Source: Bacillus sp. RAR_GA_16 (GTDB lineage: Bacteria; Bacillota; Bacilli; Bacillales; Guptibacillaceae). From it: a stretch of DNA of 64,000 nucleotides. Below are positions 49,449 through 58,451 of the stretch, piece after piece (the first letter of the stretch is position 1; each line of letters begins with the position of its first letter). The position numbers were made by a program, and so were the translations under genes. The stretch spans positions 62,001 through 126,000 of the forward strand of contig NZ_JAIUKZ010000016.1 of NCBI RefSeq assembly GCF_020165985.1, in the 5' to 3' direction. Below the pieces are notes generated by a model, which was given only the letters and a program-made list of their open reading frames with translations, did no database searches and was not told where the DNA came from.

Positions 49449-50348
49449 TTAAAGAAGCTGATCCACCAACATCCTAAATTCCTCTGCAATCTCTTTATTC
49501 GCACTATAATAAAACGTATTTCGCTCATCTCGAATATGAATATTCACTAATCCAGCAGCCCCTCTTAAAATGGAAAGGTGATGGTGGATATTGCCTTTTG
49601 CCATCCCAATTTCAGAAACTATTTCAGTGAAAGTATGAGGTGTGTGAGACAGAAATTCGAGGATTCTTAATCTCTTTTCATCCCCAAGTGCTTTCGTAAA
49701 ACGAAGAAGCTCATTTCGTTCATTGTTGGGATTTTTCACTGAATAAGTAATATAAAGCGTATCTTTCAAATGATCGATCAATGCCATCGGTTGAATGTGC
49801 AGGGAGGGAATCAAGCAAACGTTCTGAACTGTTTTTGACTCAACGATAAAACGACTTGCTTCTAAAACCACTTTTTCTCCTGCTTCTTCTTCCAGCATCT
49901 TTCGTTTACTCTCTGCCTCAGCCGTTAATCGCTCCAAAACTCCCTCATTCTGAAACTTAAAATACTCCTCATTCCATTCTTTTAACAGCTTAATCGACCG
50001 ATCTCGCTGCTCTAGCAAATTGGTAGGCAACGTCATCTTCTCGTCGAGCGAAGAGGCAATCCGCTCAAACAATTCCCCAGCTGACATCTGTTCCAACCAT
50101 TCAAAAAAAGTATCGATGTCATGTTGATAAGGCGATTGTTCAATGAAAAGCACGAGTAAATCTTCAAAGAACAGGTTCTCTTTGGAAACAATCGCTTCTT
50201 TCAAATCAGGGGAAAGCAATTTTTCTACTTCGCCTGGCCACTTGGAACTAAGATCTAAGTATTTCATCAGAGTTTGTCTTTTATATAGGGAAAAGCTTAC
50301 TAATAGCTCGTGTACTGGGGAGGCTAGCACACTAATGTTATAGGACAT
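49449..50348 (-). CDS. ArsR-type transcriptional regulator with large N-terminal domain
   Basis: 299 residues from ATG 50348 (ribosome binding site GGAGGAACA). The C-terminal part (about 215-299) is a winged helix: ALGDEKRLRILEFLSHTPHTFTEIVSEIGMAKGNIHHHLSILRGAGLV in outline, the ArsR pattern. The first about 200 residues form a helical ligand or dimerisation region like the DUF5937 proteins. It diverges from the hydrolase gene, with a dyad operator between them, so it probably regulates both. Confidence 0.87.
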   Translation of the reverse strand: MSYNISVLASPVHELLVSFSLYKRQTLMKYLDLSSKWPGEVEKLLSPDLKEAIVSKENLFFEDLLVLFIEQSPYQHDIDTFFEWLEQMSAGELFERIASSLDEKMTLPTNLLEQRDRSIKLLKEWNEEYFKFQNEGVLERLTAEAESKRKMLEEEAGEKVVLEASRFIVESKTVQNVCLIPSLHIQPMALIDHLKDTLYITYSVKNPNNERNELLRFTKALGDEKRLRILEFLSHTPHTFTEIVSEIGMAKGNIHHHLSILRGAAGLVNIHIRDERNTFYYSANKEIAEEFRMLVDQLL

Positions 50349-50450
50349 TTTTGTTCCTCCGATCATTTCACTTTCATATTAGCTTATCATAATCTGTTCT
50401 AATTGATAATAATCGAAAAATTTATAATTAACTCATTGACTGATAAATAT

Positions 50451-50470
50451 AGTTCAATTAATATTGAACT
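50451..50470. promoter_or_regulatory. Dyad operator between ArsR and hydrolase genes
   Basis: AGTTCAAT and ATTGAACT are exact inverted 8-mers with a four-base spacer, 25 bases before the hydrolase start. Fits an ArsR-family dimer. Confidence 0.65.
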
Positions 50471-50495
50471 AACCAAACGGTGGGAGGTTTTTACA

Positions 50496-51437
50496 ATAAC
50501 GTTCGTGGAACTGCAAAGACAGGTAATTGCTCTCGTAGAAAAGAAAGCCACTAAAGAAGCCTTTTCGTTAATGGAACATGCAAAAGAAAAGTTTCCTCAG
50601 AAGCGTGACCGCTTAGGCCATTGGATCGCTAGTTTGTATGTGTTAGAAGGGAAACATCAGGAAGCACTAGCCGAATTGCAAGAGGTGATCGAGCATGGCT
50701 TATGGTGGAATCCGGAAATTTTAGCAACAGATCCAGATTTAAGTACCCTGAAACCTTATGCTGAATTCAATACGATTTTGCTAGAATGCCAGCGGATGTA
50801 TGAAGCGGAAAAAGAAGTTGCCCATGCTCATTACAGTACTCTAGGTAACGAGGAGGCAGAGACGGTTCTCTTTCCACTGCACTGGAAAGGATCGAATAGC
50901 GAAGAGTTTTCGAAGCAGTGGTCTGATCCGAAAATCACGAACCATTACTTTATGGGTTTTCCTCAATCTTCTCAGCTTTTTAGCTACCAGTGCTATGCAT
51001 GGGATGATGAAACAATCGCAAGGAATGATGTTAGTAGTACCTATCAATCATTCATTCAAAAGCATCCTCTCTCTCGAAAAAGTATTATCATTGCGGGTGC
51101 TTCACAAGGCGGGAATATCGCGACTCAAATGAGTTTGCGAGCTGACGTCGAGGCGTTTCACCATTTTATTGCCATCGTTCCAGCTTTTAACCTAGCGTCA
51201 CTGAAAGAAACGCTCACAAAACAGCGAGATTATCATGCTAGAGGCTGCATCATTACGGGAGATCAGGATCCTTTTTATGAGACAGTATTGGAGGCGGTTC
51301 AACTGTTTGAAGCCTATCACATCCCTTGCAAACTAATTGTAAAAGAAGGGATGGGTCACGTCTTCCCAACTGATTTCCCAGATGTGTTAGAAGAAGCGGT
51401 TCGCTATGTGACAGAGCAAAGGCTAGCTGGAAAATGA
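50496..51437 (+). CDS. Alpha/beta hydrolase with TPR-like N-terminus
   Basis: 313 residues if translation begins at ATA 50496. That codon lies eight bases after GGGAGGT, whereas the next usable start, GTG 50505, is too far. An ATG to ATA change is likely (TFVELQRQ follows). The N-terminal about 100 residues are helical repeats (EEAFSLMEHAKEKFPQKRD-like). The hydrolase part has GASQGGNIATQ, the nucleophile elbow, and a late Asp (ITGDQDPF) and His (GMGHVFP). Cytoplasmic esterase or peptidase type. Divergent from its likely regulator. Confidence 0.78.
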   Translation: MTFVELQRQVIALVEKKATKEAFSLMEHAKEKFPQKRDRLGHWIASLYVLEGKHQEALAELQEVIEHGLWWNPEILATDPDLSTLKPYAEFNTILLECQRMYEAEKEVAHAHYSTLGNEEAETVLFPLHWKGSNSEEFSKQWSDPKITNHYFMGFPQSSQLFSYQCYAWDDETIARNDVSSTYQSFIQKHPLSRKSIIIAGASQGGNIATQMSLRADVEAFHHFIAIVPAFNLASLKETLTKQRDYHARGCIITGDQDPFYETVLEAVQLFEAYHIPCKLIVKEGMGHVFPTDFPDVLEEAVRYVTEQRLAGK

Positions 51438-51501
51438 AACCAAATCGCTATAGGGATCGTACTAGTAAGAGAGTGTGAAAATTGAAAAGGGGAGATTGGT
51501 A

Positions 51502-51684
51502 ATGAAGTCAGGCTTATTTTCAAAGCCCTACTGGATCGTCAATTTGCTCGGCCTCTTACTGTTTGTCCTCATCGGCATGATCCTTGTTAAGAACGATGAG
51601 CTTACGGCATTTACCATCGTGGCAGTTTGCTATGGATTTATGATGTTTATAGGGAATTCGCTTTACCGTTCCAACCGAAAGTGA
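51502..51684 (+). CDS. Small two-helix membrane protein, unknown
   Basis: 60 residues from ATG 51502, after AAGGGGAG. Helices IVNLLGLLLFVLIGMILV and FTIVAVCYGFMMFIGN, with a basic end. No family recognised. SecD follows 36 bases downstream. Confidence 0.68.
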   Translation: MKSGLFSKPYWIVNLLGLLLFVLIGMILVKNDELTAFTIVAVCYGFMMFIGNSLYRSNRK

Positions 51685-51719
51685 GAGGCTCAACTTTTAA
51701 AAAAGGTGTTTGTTACTAA

Positions 51720-52973
51720 ATGAAAAAAAGCTGGGTCCTATCAATAGTCCTCACGATCGGAATCATCTTCCTATTAATGATCTCAACCTCTAAAAACATT
51801 TTAGAAGAACTGAAGCTCGGGCTCGATCTACAAGGTGGCTTTGAGATCCTTTATGAAGTACAGGATCCTTACGAAAAGAGTAGCGCATCAAAGGAAGAGC
51901 TCGTGTCGCAAACGGCTTCTCTCATTAGCGATCGTCTTAATGTACTTGGAATCAGTGAGCCAGTAATGACGATAGAAGATGAAGATCGCATTCGTGTTCA
52001 GGTGCCAGGGGTGAAGGATCAGGAGGAAGCGCGTGAGTTTATTTCCATAGGAGGAAACATTTCAATACGAGATACAGCTAACAATCTTGTGTTCTCTTCA
52101 TCGGATTTCTCTTCTGTTGGGTTGGAACAATCGACGGCGGATACAGCTCAGGTTGTTACAATTGACTTTAGCGATGCGATTAATCTAAGGGAAGTCTCAC
52201 AAAAGTATGAAAAGCAACACCTTGTTGTCTGGCTAGATTACGTGAAGGGAGACGCCTATCAAGAGGAGAAAAATAAAGAAGATTCAAAGATTATTTTTGA
52301 TGGTAGATTAGTGAAAGCATTATCAAATGAAGGAGGAATGGCACTCTCTAGCGATTTTTCTCCTGAGGAAGCAAAGCTGCTATCAAAAGCGCTTATCACG
52401 GGCAATCTCCCTGCTCCATTAGAAGAAATTTCTTCTCATTCTGTCAGCAGTCAGCTTGGTGAACAGGCGTTAAAAAATACGATGAAAGCTGGCGTTCTAG
52501 GAATCTCTCTAGTCTTCCTGTTCATGATCTGGCGCTATCGCTGGCTTGGGCTGCTTTCAATCATCTGTATGGTCAGTTATCTTTACCTCGCGATCGGTAT
52601 TTTCGTTTTTATGGAAGGAGTTCTTACGTTAACAGGGCTTGCCGCCTTCATTCTTGGTCTCGGTATGGCAGTTGATGCAACCATTCTTACGTTTGAGCGC
52701 CTGAAAGAATATGAAACACCTGCTCCATCGTTAAAGAAGATCATGTTTGCTTCAAATCGTACCTTTACGACGATAGCTGATGCGCATCTTACCACGTTAA
52801 TTGCTGCAGCAGGGCTATTTCTTTTTGGAGTCGGTAGTGTGAAGGGATTCGCGACCATGCTCTTAATCAGCGTGATTGCAGGATTCTTAACATGCTATGT
52901 TTTATTAAGACTTCTTCTCTATCTAATCGGTGAAGCGAGAGTCGGCGAATGGTATTCTAGTCATCATAAATAA
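51720..52973 (+). CDS. Stand-alone SecD-type protein-export subunit
   Basis: 417 residues. The SecD pattern is clear: an N-terminal membrane helix, the conserved LGLDLQGGFEILYEV, the P1 periplasmic-equivalent domain (ASLISDRLNVLGISEP and IRVQVPGVKDQEEAREF), and five C-terminal helices with LGMAVDATILTFERLKEY, the SecD/RND D-motif. Bacillus normally has one fused SecDF of about 740 residues. This protein has only the SecD half, and the window has no secF. Weak ribosome binding site (AAAGGTG). Confidence 0.87.
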   Translation: MKKSWVLSIVLTIGIIFLLMISTSKNILEELKLGLDLQGGFEILYEVQDPYEKSSASKEELVSQTASLISDRLNVLGISEPVMTIEDEDRIRVQVPGVKDQEEAREFISIGGNISIRDTANNLVFSSSDFSSVGLEQSTADTAQVVTIDFSDAINLREVSQKYEKQHLVVWLDYVKGDAYQEEKNKEDSKIIFDGRLVKALSNEGGMALSSDFSPEEAKLLSKALITGNLPAPLEEISSHSVSSQLGEQALKNTMKAGVLGISLVFLFMIWRYRWLGLLSIICMVSYLYLAIGIFVFMEGVLTLTGLAAFILGLGMAVDATILTFERLKEYETPAPSLKKIMFASNRTFTTIADAHLTTLIAAAGLFLFGVGSVKGFATMLLISVIAGFLTCYVLLRLLLYLIGEARVGEWYSSHHK

Positions 52974-52977
52974 GAAA

Positions 52978-53008
52978 AAAGTCCCCCAGTATTACTGGGA
53001 AGACTTTG
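52978..53008. terminator. Terminator between SecD and PepSY genes
   Basis: AAAGTC and GACTTT outer arms with CCAGT/ACTGG inner arms, imperfect but between convergent stop codons. Confidence 0.55.
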
Positions 53009-53363
53009 TTTCTTCCTGATCGTCCTCATCGTCCTCATCATCAGCCTCAACTTGCAGCACTTCACCGCTCATCCCATCAATTTCAACCTCTGTTTCAACA
53101 GAATCTGTTTGGATATCAAACTCATAAACGATCGTTCCGTTTTCTTTCTCTACCTCTTTTTCAGTGACATCTCCTTCCACTTCTTCCTTTGCAATCTTTT
53201 CCGCTTCCGCTTCTGAAATCTTCGCTTCTTCCATTAGTTTGCTTTCATTGTTGCTGGCTGAAGCAAGCGCGTTCTCCATTCCATCTGTTCCCTGATAGAG
53301 AAAAACTCCTCCTGCAAGTCCTAGTGCAGTACCACCAACGATAAGTGTTTTTTTGAATTTCAT
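52992..53363 (-). CDS. Secreted PepSY-domain protein
   Basis: 123 residues from ATG 53363 (ribosome binding site AGGAGG). An N-terminal signal-anchor (LIVGGTALGLAGGVFLY), then a PepSY-like module: ISEAEAEKIAKEEVEGDVTE, GTIVYEFDIQTDSVETEVEIDGMSGEVLQVE, and an Asp/Glu tail. PepSY domains inhibit extracellular proteases or sense the envelope. It diverges from a two-component system, a common arrangement for a target gene. Confidence 0.83.
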   Translation of the reverse strand: MKFKKTLIVGGTALGLAGGVFLYQGTDGMENALASASNNESKLMEEAKISEAEAEKIAKEEVEGDVTEKEVEKENGTIVYEFDIQTDSVETEVEIDGMSGEVLQVEADDEDDEDDQEETKSSQ

Positions 53364-53523
53364 GCTGTTTCCTCCTTTGTTTTTGTATGACATCCTCTAT
53401 GATAAGGAAACAATCTAATAAAAAAAGGACAGAAGCATGAGAAAAAAATGAGCATTCTCTCATGAAATTCTCATTTTTCTATTGAAGTTAGGGTAGGTAC
53501 AATAAAAGAAAGAGGTGAGAAAC

Positions 53524-54210
53524 GTGGAGAAAGAGTCCATTCTTATTGTGGAAGATGAAGTGAATGTTATTCAATTTATGAAGTTAGAGCTTGAACACGA
53601 AGGATACGAGGTAACTACGGCGAAAGATGGAGAGGAAGCAATGGCTCGATTTCAGGAAAAGGAGTGGAGCGTCATTCTTCTTGATTGGATGCTTCCTAAG
53701 CTTGATGGCCTAGAAGTGTGCAGGCGTATTCGTAAATCAAGTCAGGTACCCATTATCATCCTAACCGCAAGAGATTATGTCGGGGATAAAATTCTTGGAC
53801 TGGATCGTGGGGCAGATGATTACATTACGAAGCCATTTGAAATCGAAGAACTGCTCGCAAGGATTCGGGCGGTGTTAAGACGGGTGCGAACAGGTGAGAA
53901 AGAAGAGGAAGATAAGCTCATTGTTGAGAATCTTGAAGTGAATTTGAAAAGTCGTCGCGTCACTCGTGAGGGTAACGAGATTGAACTGACGCAGCGAGAA
54001 TTTGATTTGCTTGTTTTTCTGATGAAGCATGAAGGAGAGGCACTCAGTCGTGAATGGCTTCTTTCCGCTGTTTGGGGGTATGATTTCGCTGGAGAAACCA
54101 ATGTTGTCGACGTTTACATTCGCTATCTACGAAACAAATTGGATCGACATTACGAACCAACGCTTATTCATACCGTGAGAGGAATTGGCTATATCCTTCG
54201 TTCCTCATAA
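53524..54210 (+). CDS. OmpR-family response regulator
   Basis: 228 residues from GTG 53524 (ribosome binding site AAAGAGGTG). The receiver has LIVEDE, phosphoacceptor Asp in VILLDWMLPKLDG, ILTARD and KPF lysine. The DNA-binding winged helix contains LTQREFDLLVFLMKHEGEALSRE and DVYIRYLRNKLD. The partner kinase gene starts 26 bases downstream and the PepSY gene diverges, so it likely controls that gene. Confidence 0.95.
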   Translation: MEKESILIVEDEVNVIQFMKLELEHEGYEVTTAKDGEEAMARFQEKEWSVILLDWMLPKLDGLEVCRRIRKSSQVPIIILTARDYVGDKILGLDRGADDYITKPFEIEELLARIRAVLRRVRTGEKEEEDKLIVENLEVNLKSRRVTREGNEIELTQREFDLLVFLMKHEGEALSREWLLSAVWGYDFAGETNVVDVYIRYLRNKLDRHYEPTLIHTVRGIGYILRSS

Positions 54211-54235
54211 AGTTAGGAATGGGAGGTTTACGTAT

Positions 54236-55585
54236 ATGAGAAATCAACAAAGTCAGTCGCTACTAAAACAATTTACCTCCTGGTATGTGTGGCAATTCAT
54301 TACCGCTTTAGTCATCATTGGTCTTGTTGTTCTTAGCGCAATTGGTTTTTTCTTACTTGAAGGAACGCAGGATGAGGTTGAGGTGATTGAAGAACAGCTA
54401 CTCAAGATCACGGACGAAAGCGATATTCAGCAGGCGCTCGAAGAGGTTCTTTATCCTGATAACTCGGATTATGAAGTTGAAATACAGAAGGATGGAGAAA
54501 TTCTTGCACAGTCAGGAGATGAGGAAGAACTTGATCTAAGCGATGAATGGAATGTCCCGATATGGAATCAGTATAGTTGGTACAAAGAAGAAGGGTTATT
54601 TTATAAACAGGATGCAACGTTTTCGAATGGCGTCATCCATATAAAAGTTCCGCTCGAAGATGAGCTTGAATTTCTTCAGCTGATCTTTATTGTTCTTCTC
54701 GTTACAGGACTGGCTAGCATTCTTCTAGGGTCCGTTCTTATCTACCAATTTACAAAAAGTAGGCTGCGTCCGCTTCTGAAGATTACAACTGAAGTAAGTC
54801 GTATGGAAGGATCGTCCGATTTACAAAAGCGGATTTCAGAACCCGACAATCCGAAAGAACTAAAGGAGCTTGCGAGTACGTTTAACCAGCTCCTACAACA
54901 GTTGGAGGAACAATTTGAAAAAGAAAAACGGTTTGTCTCAAATGCTTCCCATGAATTAAGAACGCCGTTAACGTCATTTCGCGGACACTTAAATTTAATC
55001 AAAAGATGGGGGAAAGATGATCCTGCGGTTTTGGAATCATCGCTACAAGCATTGGATGATGAAAGTAGCCGCATGAAACACATTTTAGAGCAGATGCTTA
55101 CTATTGCAAGAAATGAGCATCAGAAAACAACGCTCGAAAAGATGGATCTAACAGAAATTGTGGATCATGTCGTCGGTCAATTTGAATCTCGTTTACATGT
55201 GCCCATTACCGCTCACCTTGAACATATTGAGGTGTCAGGTGATCGTGAACAGCTTAGACAAGTGGTGGTTATTTTATTGGAAAATGCTCAGAGATACACA
55301 ATGGAAGGCAGGATTACCGTTGATTTAAAAGAGATCGAAGACAGGGTGACGTTAAAAATCTCAGATACAGGCATTGGTATTCCACGTAACGAGCTTCCGA
55401 AGATTTTTTCTCGCTTTTACCGTGTAGACAAAAACCGTTCACGAGAAACAGGGGGAACGGGACTTGGTCTGTCGATCGCGAAGGAATTCGTCGAGAATCA
55501 TCATGGCACGATTGAAGTAGCAAGTGAAGAAGGGATCGGAAGTACCTTTACTGTATCATTACCCACGATGTTAAGTGAAAGCTGA
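54236..55585 (+). CDS. Membrane histidine kinase
   Basis: 449 residues from ATG 54236 (ribosome binding site GGGAGGT). Two membrane helices (about 15-40 and 150-172) enclose an acidic extracytoplasmic sensor of about 110 residues. A HAMP linker follows, then the phosphoacceptor helix SNASHELRTPLTSFRGHL, N-box LLENAQRYTME, and G boxes DTGIGIP and GGTGLGLSIA. It phosphorylates the preceding regulator. The acidic sensor may detect cationic agents or Ca2+ but this is only inferred. Confidence 0.95.
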   Translation: MRNQQSQSLLKQFTSWYVWQFITALVIIGLVVLSAIGFFLLEGTQDEVEVIEEQLLKITDESDIQQALEEVLYPDNSDYEVEIQKDGEILAQSGDEEELDLSDEWNVPIWNQYSWYKEEGLFYKQDATFSNGVIHIKVPLEDELEFLQLIFIVLLVTGLASILLGSVLIYQFTKSRLRPLLKITTEVSRMEGSSDLQKRISEPDNPKELKELASTFNQLLQQLEEQFEKEKRFVSNASHELRTPLTSFRGHLNLIKRWGKDDPAVLESSLQALDDESSRMKHILEQMLTIARNEHQKTTLEKMDLTEIVDHVVGQFESRLHVPITAHLEHIEVSGDREQLRQVVVILLENAQRYTMEGRITVDLKEIEDRVTLKISDTGIGIPRNELPKIFSRFYRVDKNRSRETGGTGLGLSIAKEFVENHHGTIEVASEEGIGSTFTVSLPTMLSES

Positions 55586-55695
55586 CGCGTCGTCTGGCTA
55601 GTTGGATAGGAGAAATTAATCTGTAGTTTTGGATAAATATGTTAAAATAATTCCGAGTACATTCTGTAGGAAATTTCTCGAGAGGAGTTGGAGAA

Positions 55696-55863
55696 GTGTC
55701 AATCTTTCTAGCCCTATTGCCATTACTTTTTTGGATAGGCGTTGCGGTAGCTATCATTTATTTCATCGTTAGAAAAGTAAAACGATCACGAAGAGCGCTT
55801 GAAGAACGTATTGAAGTTTTGGAACGAAATCAAGCGGAGGTAAAAGAGAAGAGTGAATTTTAA
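55696..55863 (+). CDS. Small membrane-anchored coiled-coil protein
   Basis: 55 residues from GTG 55696, after GAGGAG. A single helix (FLALLPLLFWIGVAVAIIYFIV) then a charged coiled-coil (SRRALEERIEVLERNQAEV). The outline is like small phage-shock or division-associated proteins but no family was recognised. Confidence 0.65.
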   Translation: MSIFLALLPLLFWIGVAVAIIYFIVRKVKRSRRALEERIEVLERNQAEVKEKSEF

Positions 55864-55933
55864 GAACCTGTATTGAAAGAAGAGAAGACAAAACGGCCGC
55901 CTACATGATCATGAGCGCTGCATTTATGCTCAT

Positions 55934-55963
55934 AAGCTTTCTCTCTTGAGAGGAAGCTTTTTC
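55934..55963 (+). terminator. Terminator before the isochorismatase gene
   Basis: AAGCTT-CTCT and AGAG-AAGCTT arms followed by TTTTTC. Confidence 0.75.
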
Positions 55964-56054
55964 ACATCTATTCGCAACTGATCAAAAGAAGGTGCCTCCC
56001 CCTCTTTATCGAAACAGTATAATGGATACTTACAACTCCACAAGGAGGTAACCA

Positions 56055-56645
56055 ATGAAAGGAAAACAGGCCCTTATCATTGTTGATGTTCAGAAAGCAT
56101 TCGAGGATCCAAAATGGGGTGAGCGAAACAACCCTCAAGCAGAAGAAAAGATACGAAAGCTGTTAGACATCTGGAGAGCGAACGGAGATCACGTTATTTT
56201 TATTCAACATCGTTCAGATGACCCATCGTCTGTTTTCTACCACGGCCAACAAGGATACGAAATCAAGGACATTGTGAAGCCTGAGCCAGGAGAAACCATT
56301 TTCACGAAAAAAGTAAACAGTGCTTTTATCGGGACGAATCTAGAAACCTATCTTCATGAACATGCCTTAACTGAAGTGGTGATCACAGGGCTCACGACGC
56401 CACACTGCGTGTCGACCACAACGAGAATGAGTGGTAATTTAGGGTTTCAAACGTACTTAATCTCAGACGCAACCGCAGCGTATGGCTTAACCGATCAAAC
56501 TGGTCACTACTATGATCCTGAACAGGTACATGCGCTCACATTAGCAACCTTACATAAAGAATTTGCGACAGTCGTAACGACGGAAGAGCTGTTGCGGCTA
56601 AGGAGTTATGGAAATGCTGATCACACGCCATCGTCCAACGGGTAA
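56055..56645 (+). CDS. Isochorismatase-fold cysteine hydrolase
   Basis: 196 residues, ATG after AAGGAGGTAACC. The catalytic triad is seen as Asp in IIVDVQKAF, Lys in FTKKVNSAF and Cys in TTPHCVSTTTRMSG. The family hydrolyses amides such as nicotinamide, N-carbamoyl compounds or isochorismate. The 3' end overlaps the next gene by about 32 bases, indicating co-transcription with the GNAT, metallo-beta-lactamase-fold and FosB genes. Confidence 0.9.
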   Translation: MKGKQALIIVDVQKAFEDPKWGERNNPQAEEKIRKLLDIWRANGDHVIFIQHRSDDPSSVFYHGQQGYEIKDIVKPEPGETIFTKKVNSAFIGTNLETYLHEHALTEVVITGLTTPHCVSTTTRMSGNLGFQTYLISDATAAYGLTDQTGHYYDPEQVHALTLATLHKEFATVVTTEELLRLRSYGNADHTPSSNG

Positions 56646-57033
56646 GCAAGAGATTGAGAATATGCTCTACCACTATAACCTCCGTCACTTCCCAGAGGAT
56701 TTGCATAATCGATACGAAGAATTGAATTTGTATTTGCAGGATGAACAAAATGTCATTCGCGGTGGGCTGCTTGCCGAAATTTGTTGGAACTGGCTTGAAA
56801 TTCATACGCTTATGGTGGATGAGGAACTTCGACATAATGGCTATGGTCATAAGCTCTTGGAAGAGGCTGAAAGAATCGCTCGTCAAAAAGAGTGTGATTT
56901 TATAAAGGTGGATACCTTAAGTTTTCAGGCGCTCTCTTTCTATGAAAAGCATGGATATAAGGTATATGGTCACCTTGAAGGAGTAGGACGAGAATTTGAA
57001 CACTATTATTTGAAGAAAGACTTGGAGAGGTGA
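56614..57033 (+). CDS. GNAT family N-acetyltransferase
   Basis: 139 residues from ATG 56614, eight bases after AAGGAG; an ATG two codons earlier crowds that site. Acetyl-CoA motif VDEELRHNGYGHKLLEEAE, then TLSFQALSFYEKHGYKVYG as motif B. It overlaps the gene before and the next gene starts within six bases of its stop, so all are one transcript. Substrate unknown. Confidence 0.88.
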   Translation: MLITRHRPTGKQEIENMLYHYNLRHFPEDLHNRYEELNLYLQDEQNVIRGGLLAEICWNWLEIHTLMVDEELRHNGYGHKLLEEAERIARQKECDFIKVDTLSFQALSFYEKHGYKVYGHLEGVGREFEHYYLKKDLER

Positions 57034-57038
57034 AGCGA

Positions 57039-57983
57039 GTGAGTGCTTTTCCGATTGAAACGCCTTATTTTACGTTTCATAGATTGAAAGTAGGCGTTTA
57101 CGCGGCTATTGCGAAAGAAGGACAGGGAGCCTGGAGCAATGCAGGGGTTGTAGACCTTGGAGAAGAGCTGGTTATCTTTGATGCTTTCTCAACACCTGCA
57201 GCGGCATGTGCATTAAGGAAATTAGCAGAGCAAGTCACAGGAAAAGAAACGCGGTACCTGTTGAACAGCCACTATCATGGCGATCATGTTTTTGGTAACC
57301 AGGCTTTTGAGGATGCGGTGATTATTTCCACAGCCACTACACGCGAATTAAGCAAAACTCACCATGTGATTGGTAACCTTGAAGCGGAGCAGGAAGAGAC
57401 AAAGCAGTATTTAGAAGCGTTAAAGAAACAAATGGGAGTGGCCAAAACCCCCGCGCAACACACCAGCTTATCCAATCAATATAATGAAATGGCGAAAGTA
57501 TTGGCTGCGCTACCTGAACTTAAGATCGTTCTACCCACTCTTACCTTTGAAAAGAAACTGACGCTACACGGGTCTGCACGGAAGGTGGAGTTCATTTGTT
57601 TAGGCGGTGCTCATACTCCAAGTGACGCTTTTTTATACTTACCGGATGACAGGATTGCCTTTATGGGAGATCTTGTGACAGAAGAACTCCATGTTCCTAT
57701 TGTTCATCCCGAGAGTTTCGTATCGATATTAAACGAAGTAATAAAATTAGAAGTGGAGACAATTCTTCCAGGTCACGGAAAGATTAGTGGAACCTCCCTA
57801 TTCGAAACACAGAAAAACTACATATCTTATTTGATTGGCGAAACAAATAAAGCGCTAAAAGAAGAAACTGATTTAGACGATTTCATAGCTCATTTCCAAT
57901 TGGCTCCTTCCTACCAAAATTGGAAAGGCATAAAGGGAGTCGAAGGGAATTTATCAGTGCTCTATCAGTACTATCACGATTAG
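57039..57983 (+). CDS. MBL-fold metallo-hydrolase
   Basis: 314 residues from GTG 57039 (ribosome binding site GGAGAGG); a GTG at 57030 overlaps that site. The HxHxDH metal motif is NSHYHGDHVFG, further ligands are in AHTPSDAF, MGDLV and LPGHGKI. It has a C-terminal helical domain of about 80 residues. Family members are lactonases, glyoxalase II-like or beta-lactamase-like. The neighbouring FosB and acetyltransferases suit a detoxification role. Confidence 0.9.
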   Translation: MSAFPIETPYFTFHRLKVGVYAAIAKEGQGAWSNAGVVDLGEELVIFDAFSTPAAACALRKLAEQVTGKETRYLLNSHYHGDHVFGNQAFEDAVIISTATTRELSKTHHVIGNLEAEQEETKQYLEALKKQMGVAKTPAQHTSLSNQYNEMAKVLAALPELKIVLPTLTFEKKLTLHGSARKVEFICLGGAHTPSDAFLYLPDDRIAFMGDLVTEELHVPIVHPESFVSILNEVIKLEVETILPGHGKISGTSLFETQKNYISYLIGETNKALKEETDLDDFIAHFQLAPSYQNWKGIKGVEGNLSVLYQYYHD

Positions 57984-57995
57984 AAAGGTGTTTTC

Positions 57996-58418
57996 ATGAT
58001 TAAAGGAATCAATCATATCTTATTTTCGGTATCAAACCTTGAGCGATCAATCGCTTTTTATCAGAATGTGTTTGATGCAAAATTACTTGTAAAAGGAAGA
58101 CGAACCGCCTACTTTGATTTGAAGGGTCTATGGCTTGCGCTTAATGAGGAGAAGGACATTCCGAGGAATGAGATTGAGCAGTCTTATACGCATATGGCGT
58201 TTACGATTGAAGAAGAAGACATGGAGAAAGTGACACAGAAACTAAAGGATCTTCACGTGAACATTCTCGAAGGTCGAGAGCGAAATAAACGTGACAAGCA
58301 ATCGATTTACTTTACTGATCCGGATGGTCACAAGTTCGAGTTTCACACCGGAACGTTAGAAGATCGGTTGAATTATTATCGCGAAGAAAAACAACAGATG
58401 ACTTTTTTTGAAACATAA
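57996..58418 (+). CDS. fosB: FosB, bacillithiol-dependent fosfomycin transferase
   Basis: 140 residues, nearly the length of B. subtilis FosB (144). The metal ligands are visible: His in [15 protein letters not shown], His in YTHMAFTI and Glu in [21 protein letters not shown]. The K-loop region [24 protein letters not shown] is conserved. The enzyme adds bacillithiol to fosfomycin, opening the epoxide. Ribosome binding site AAAGGTG. It is 12 bases after the metallo-hydrolase gene. Confidence 0.94.
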   Translation: MIKGINHILFSVSNLERSIAFYQNVFDAKLLVKGRRTAYFDLKGLWLALNEEKDIPRNEIEQSYTHMAFTIEEEDMEKVTQKLKDLHVNILEGRERNKRDKQSIYFTDPDGHKFEFHTGTLEDRLNYYREEKQQMTFFET

Positions 58419-58451
58419 ATCTTGGTCTTGAAGGTGTAGGTGTGGTCTAGT

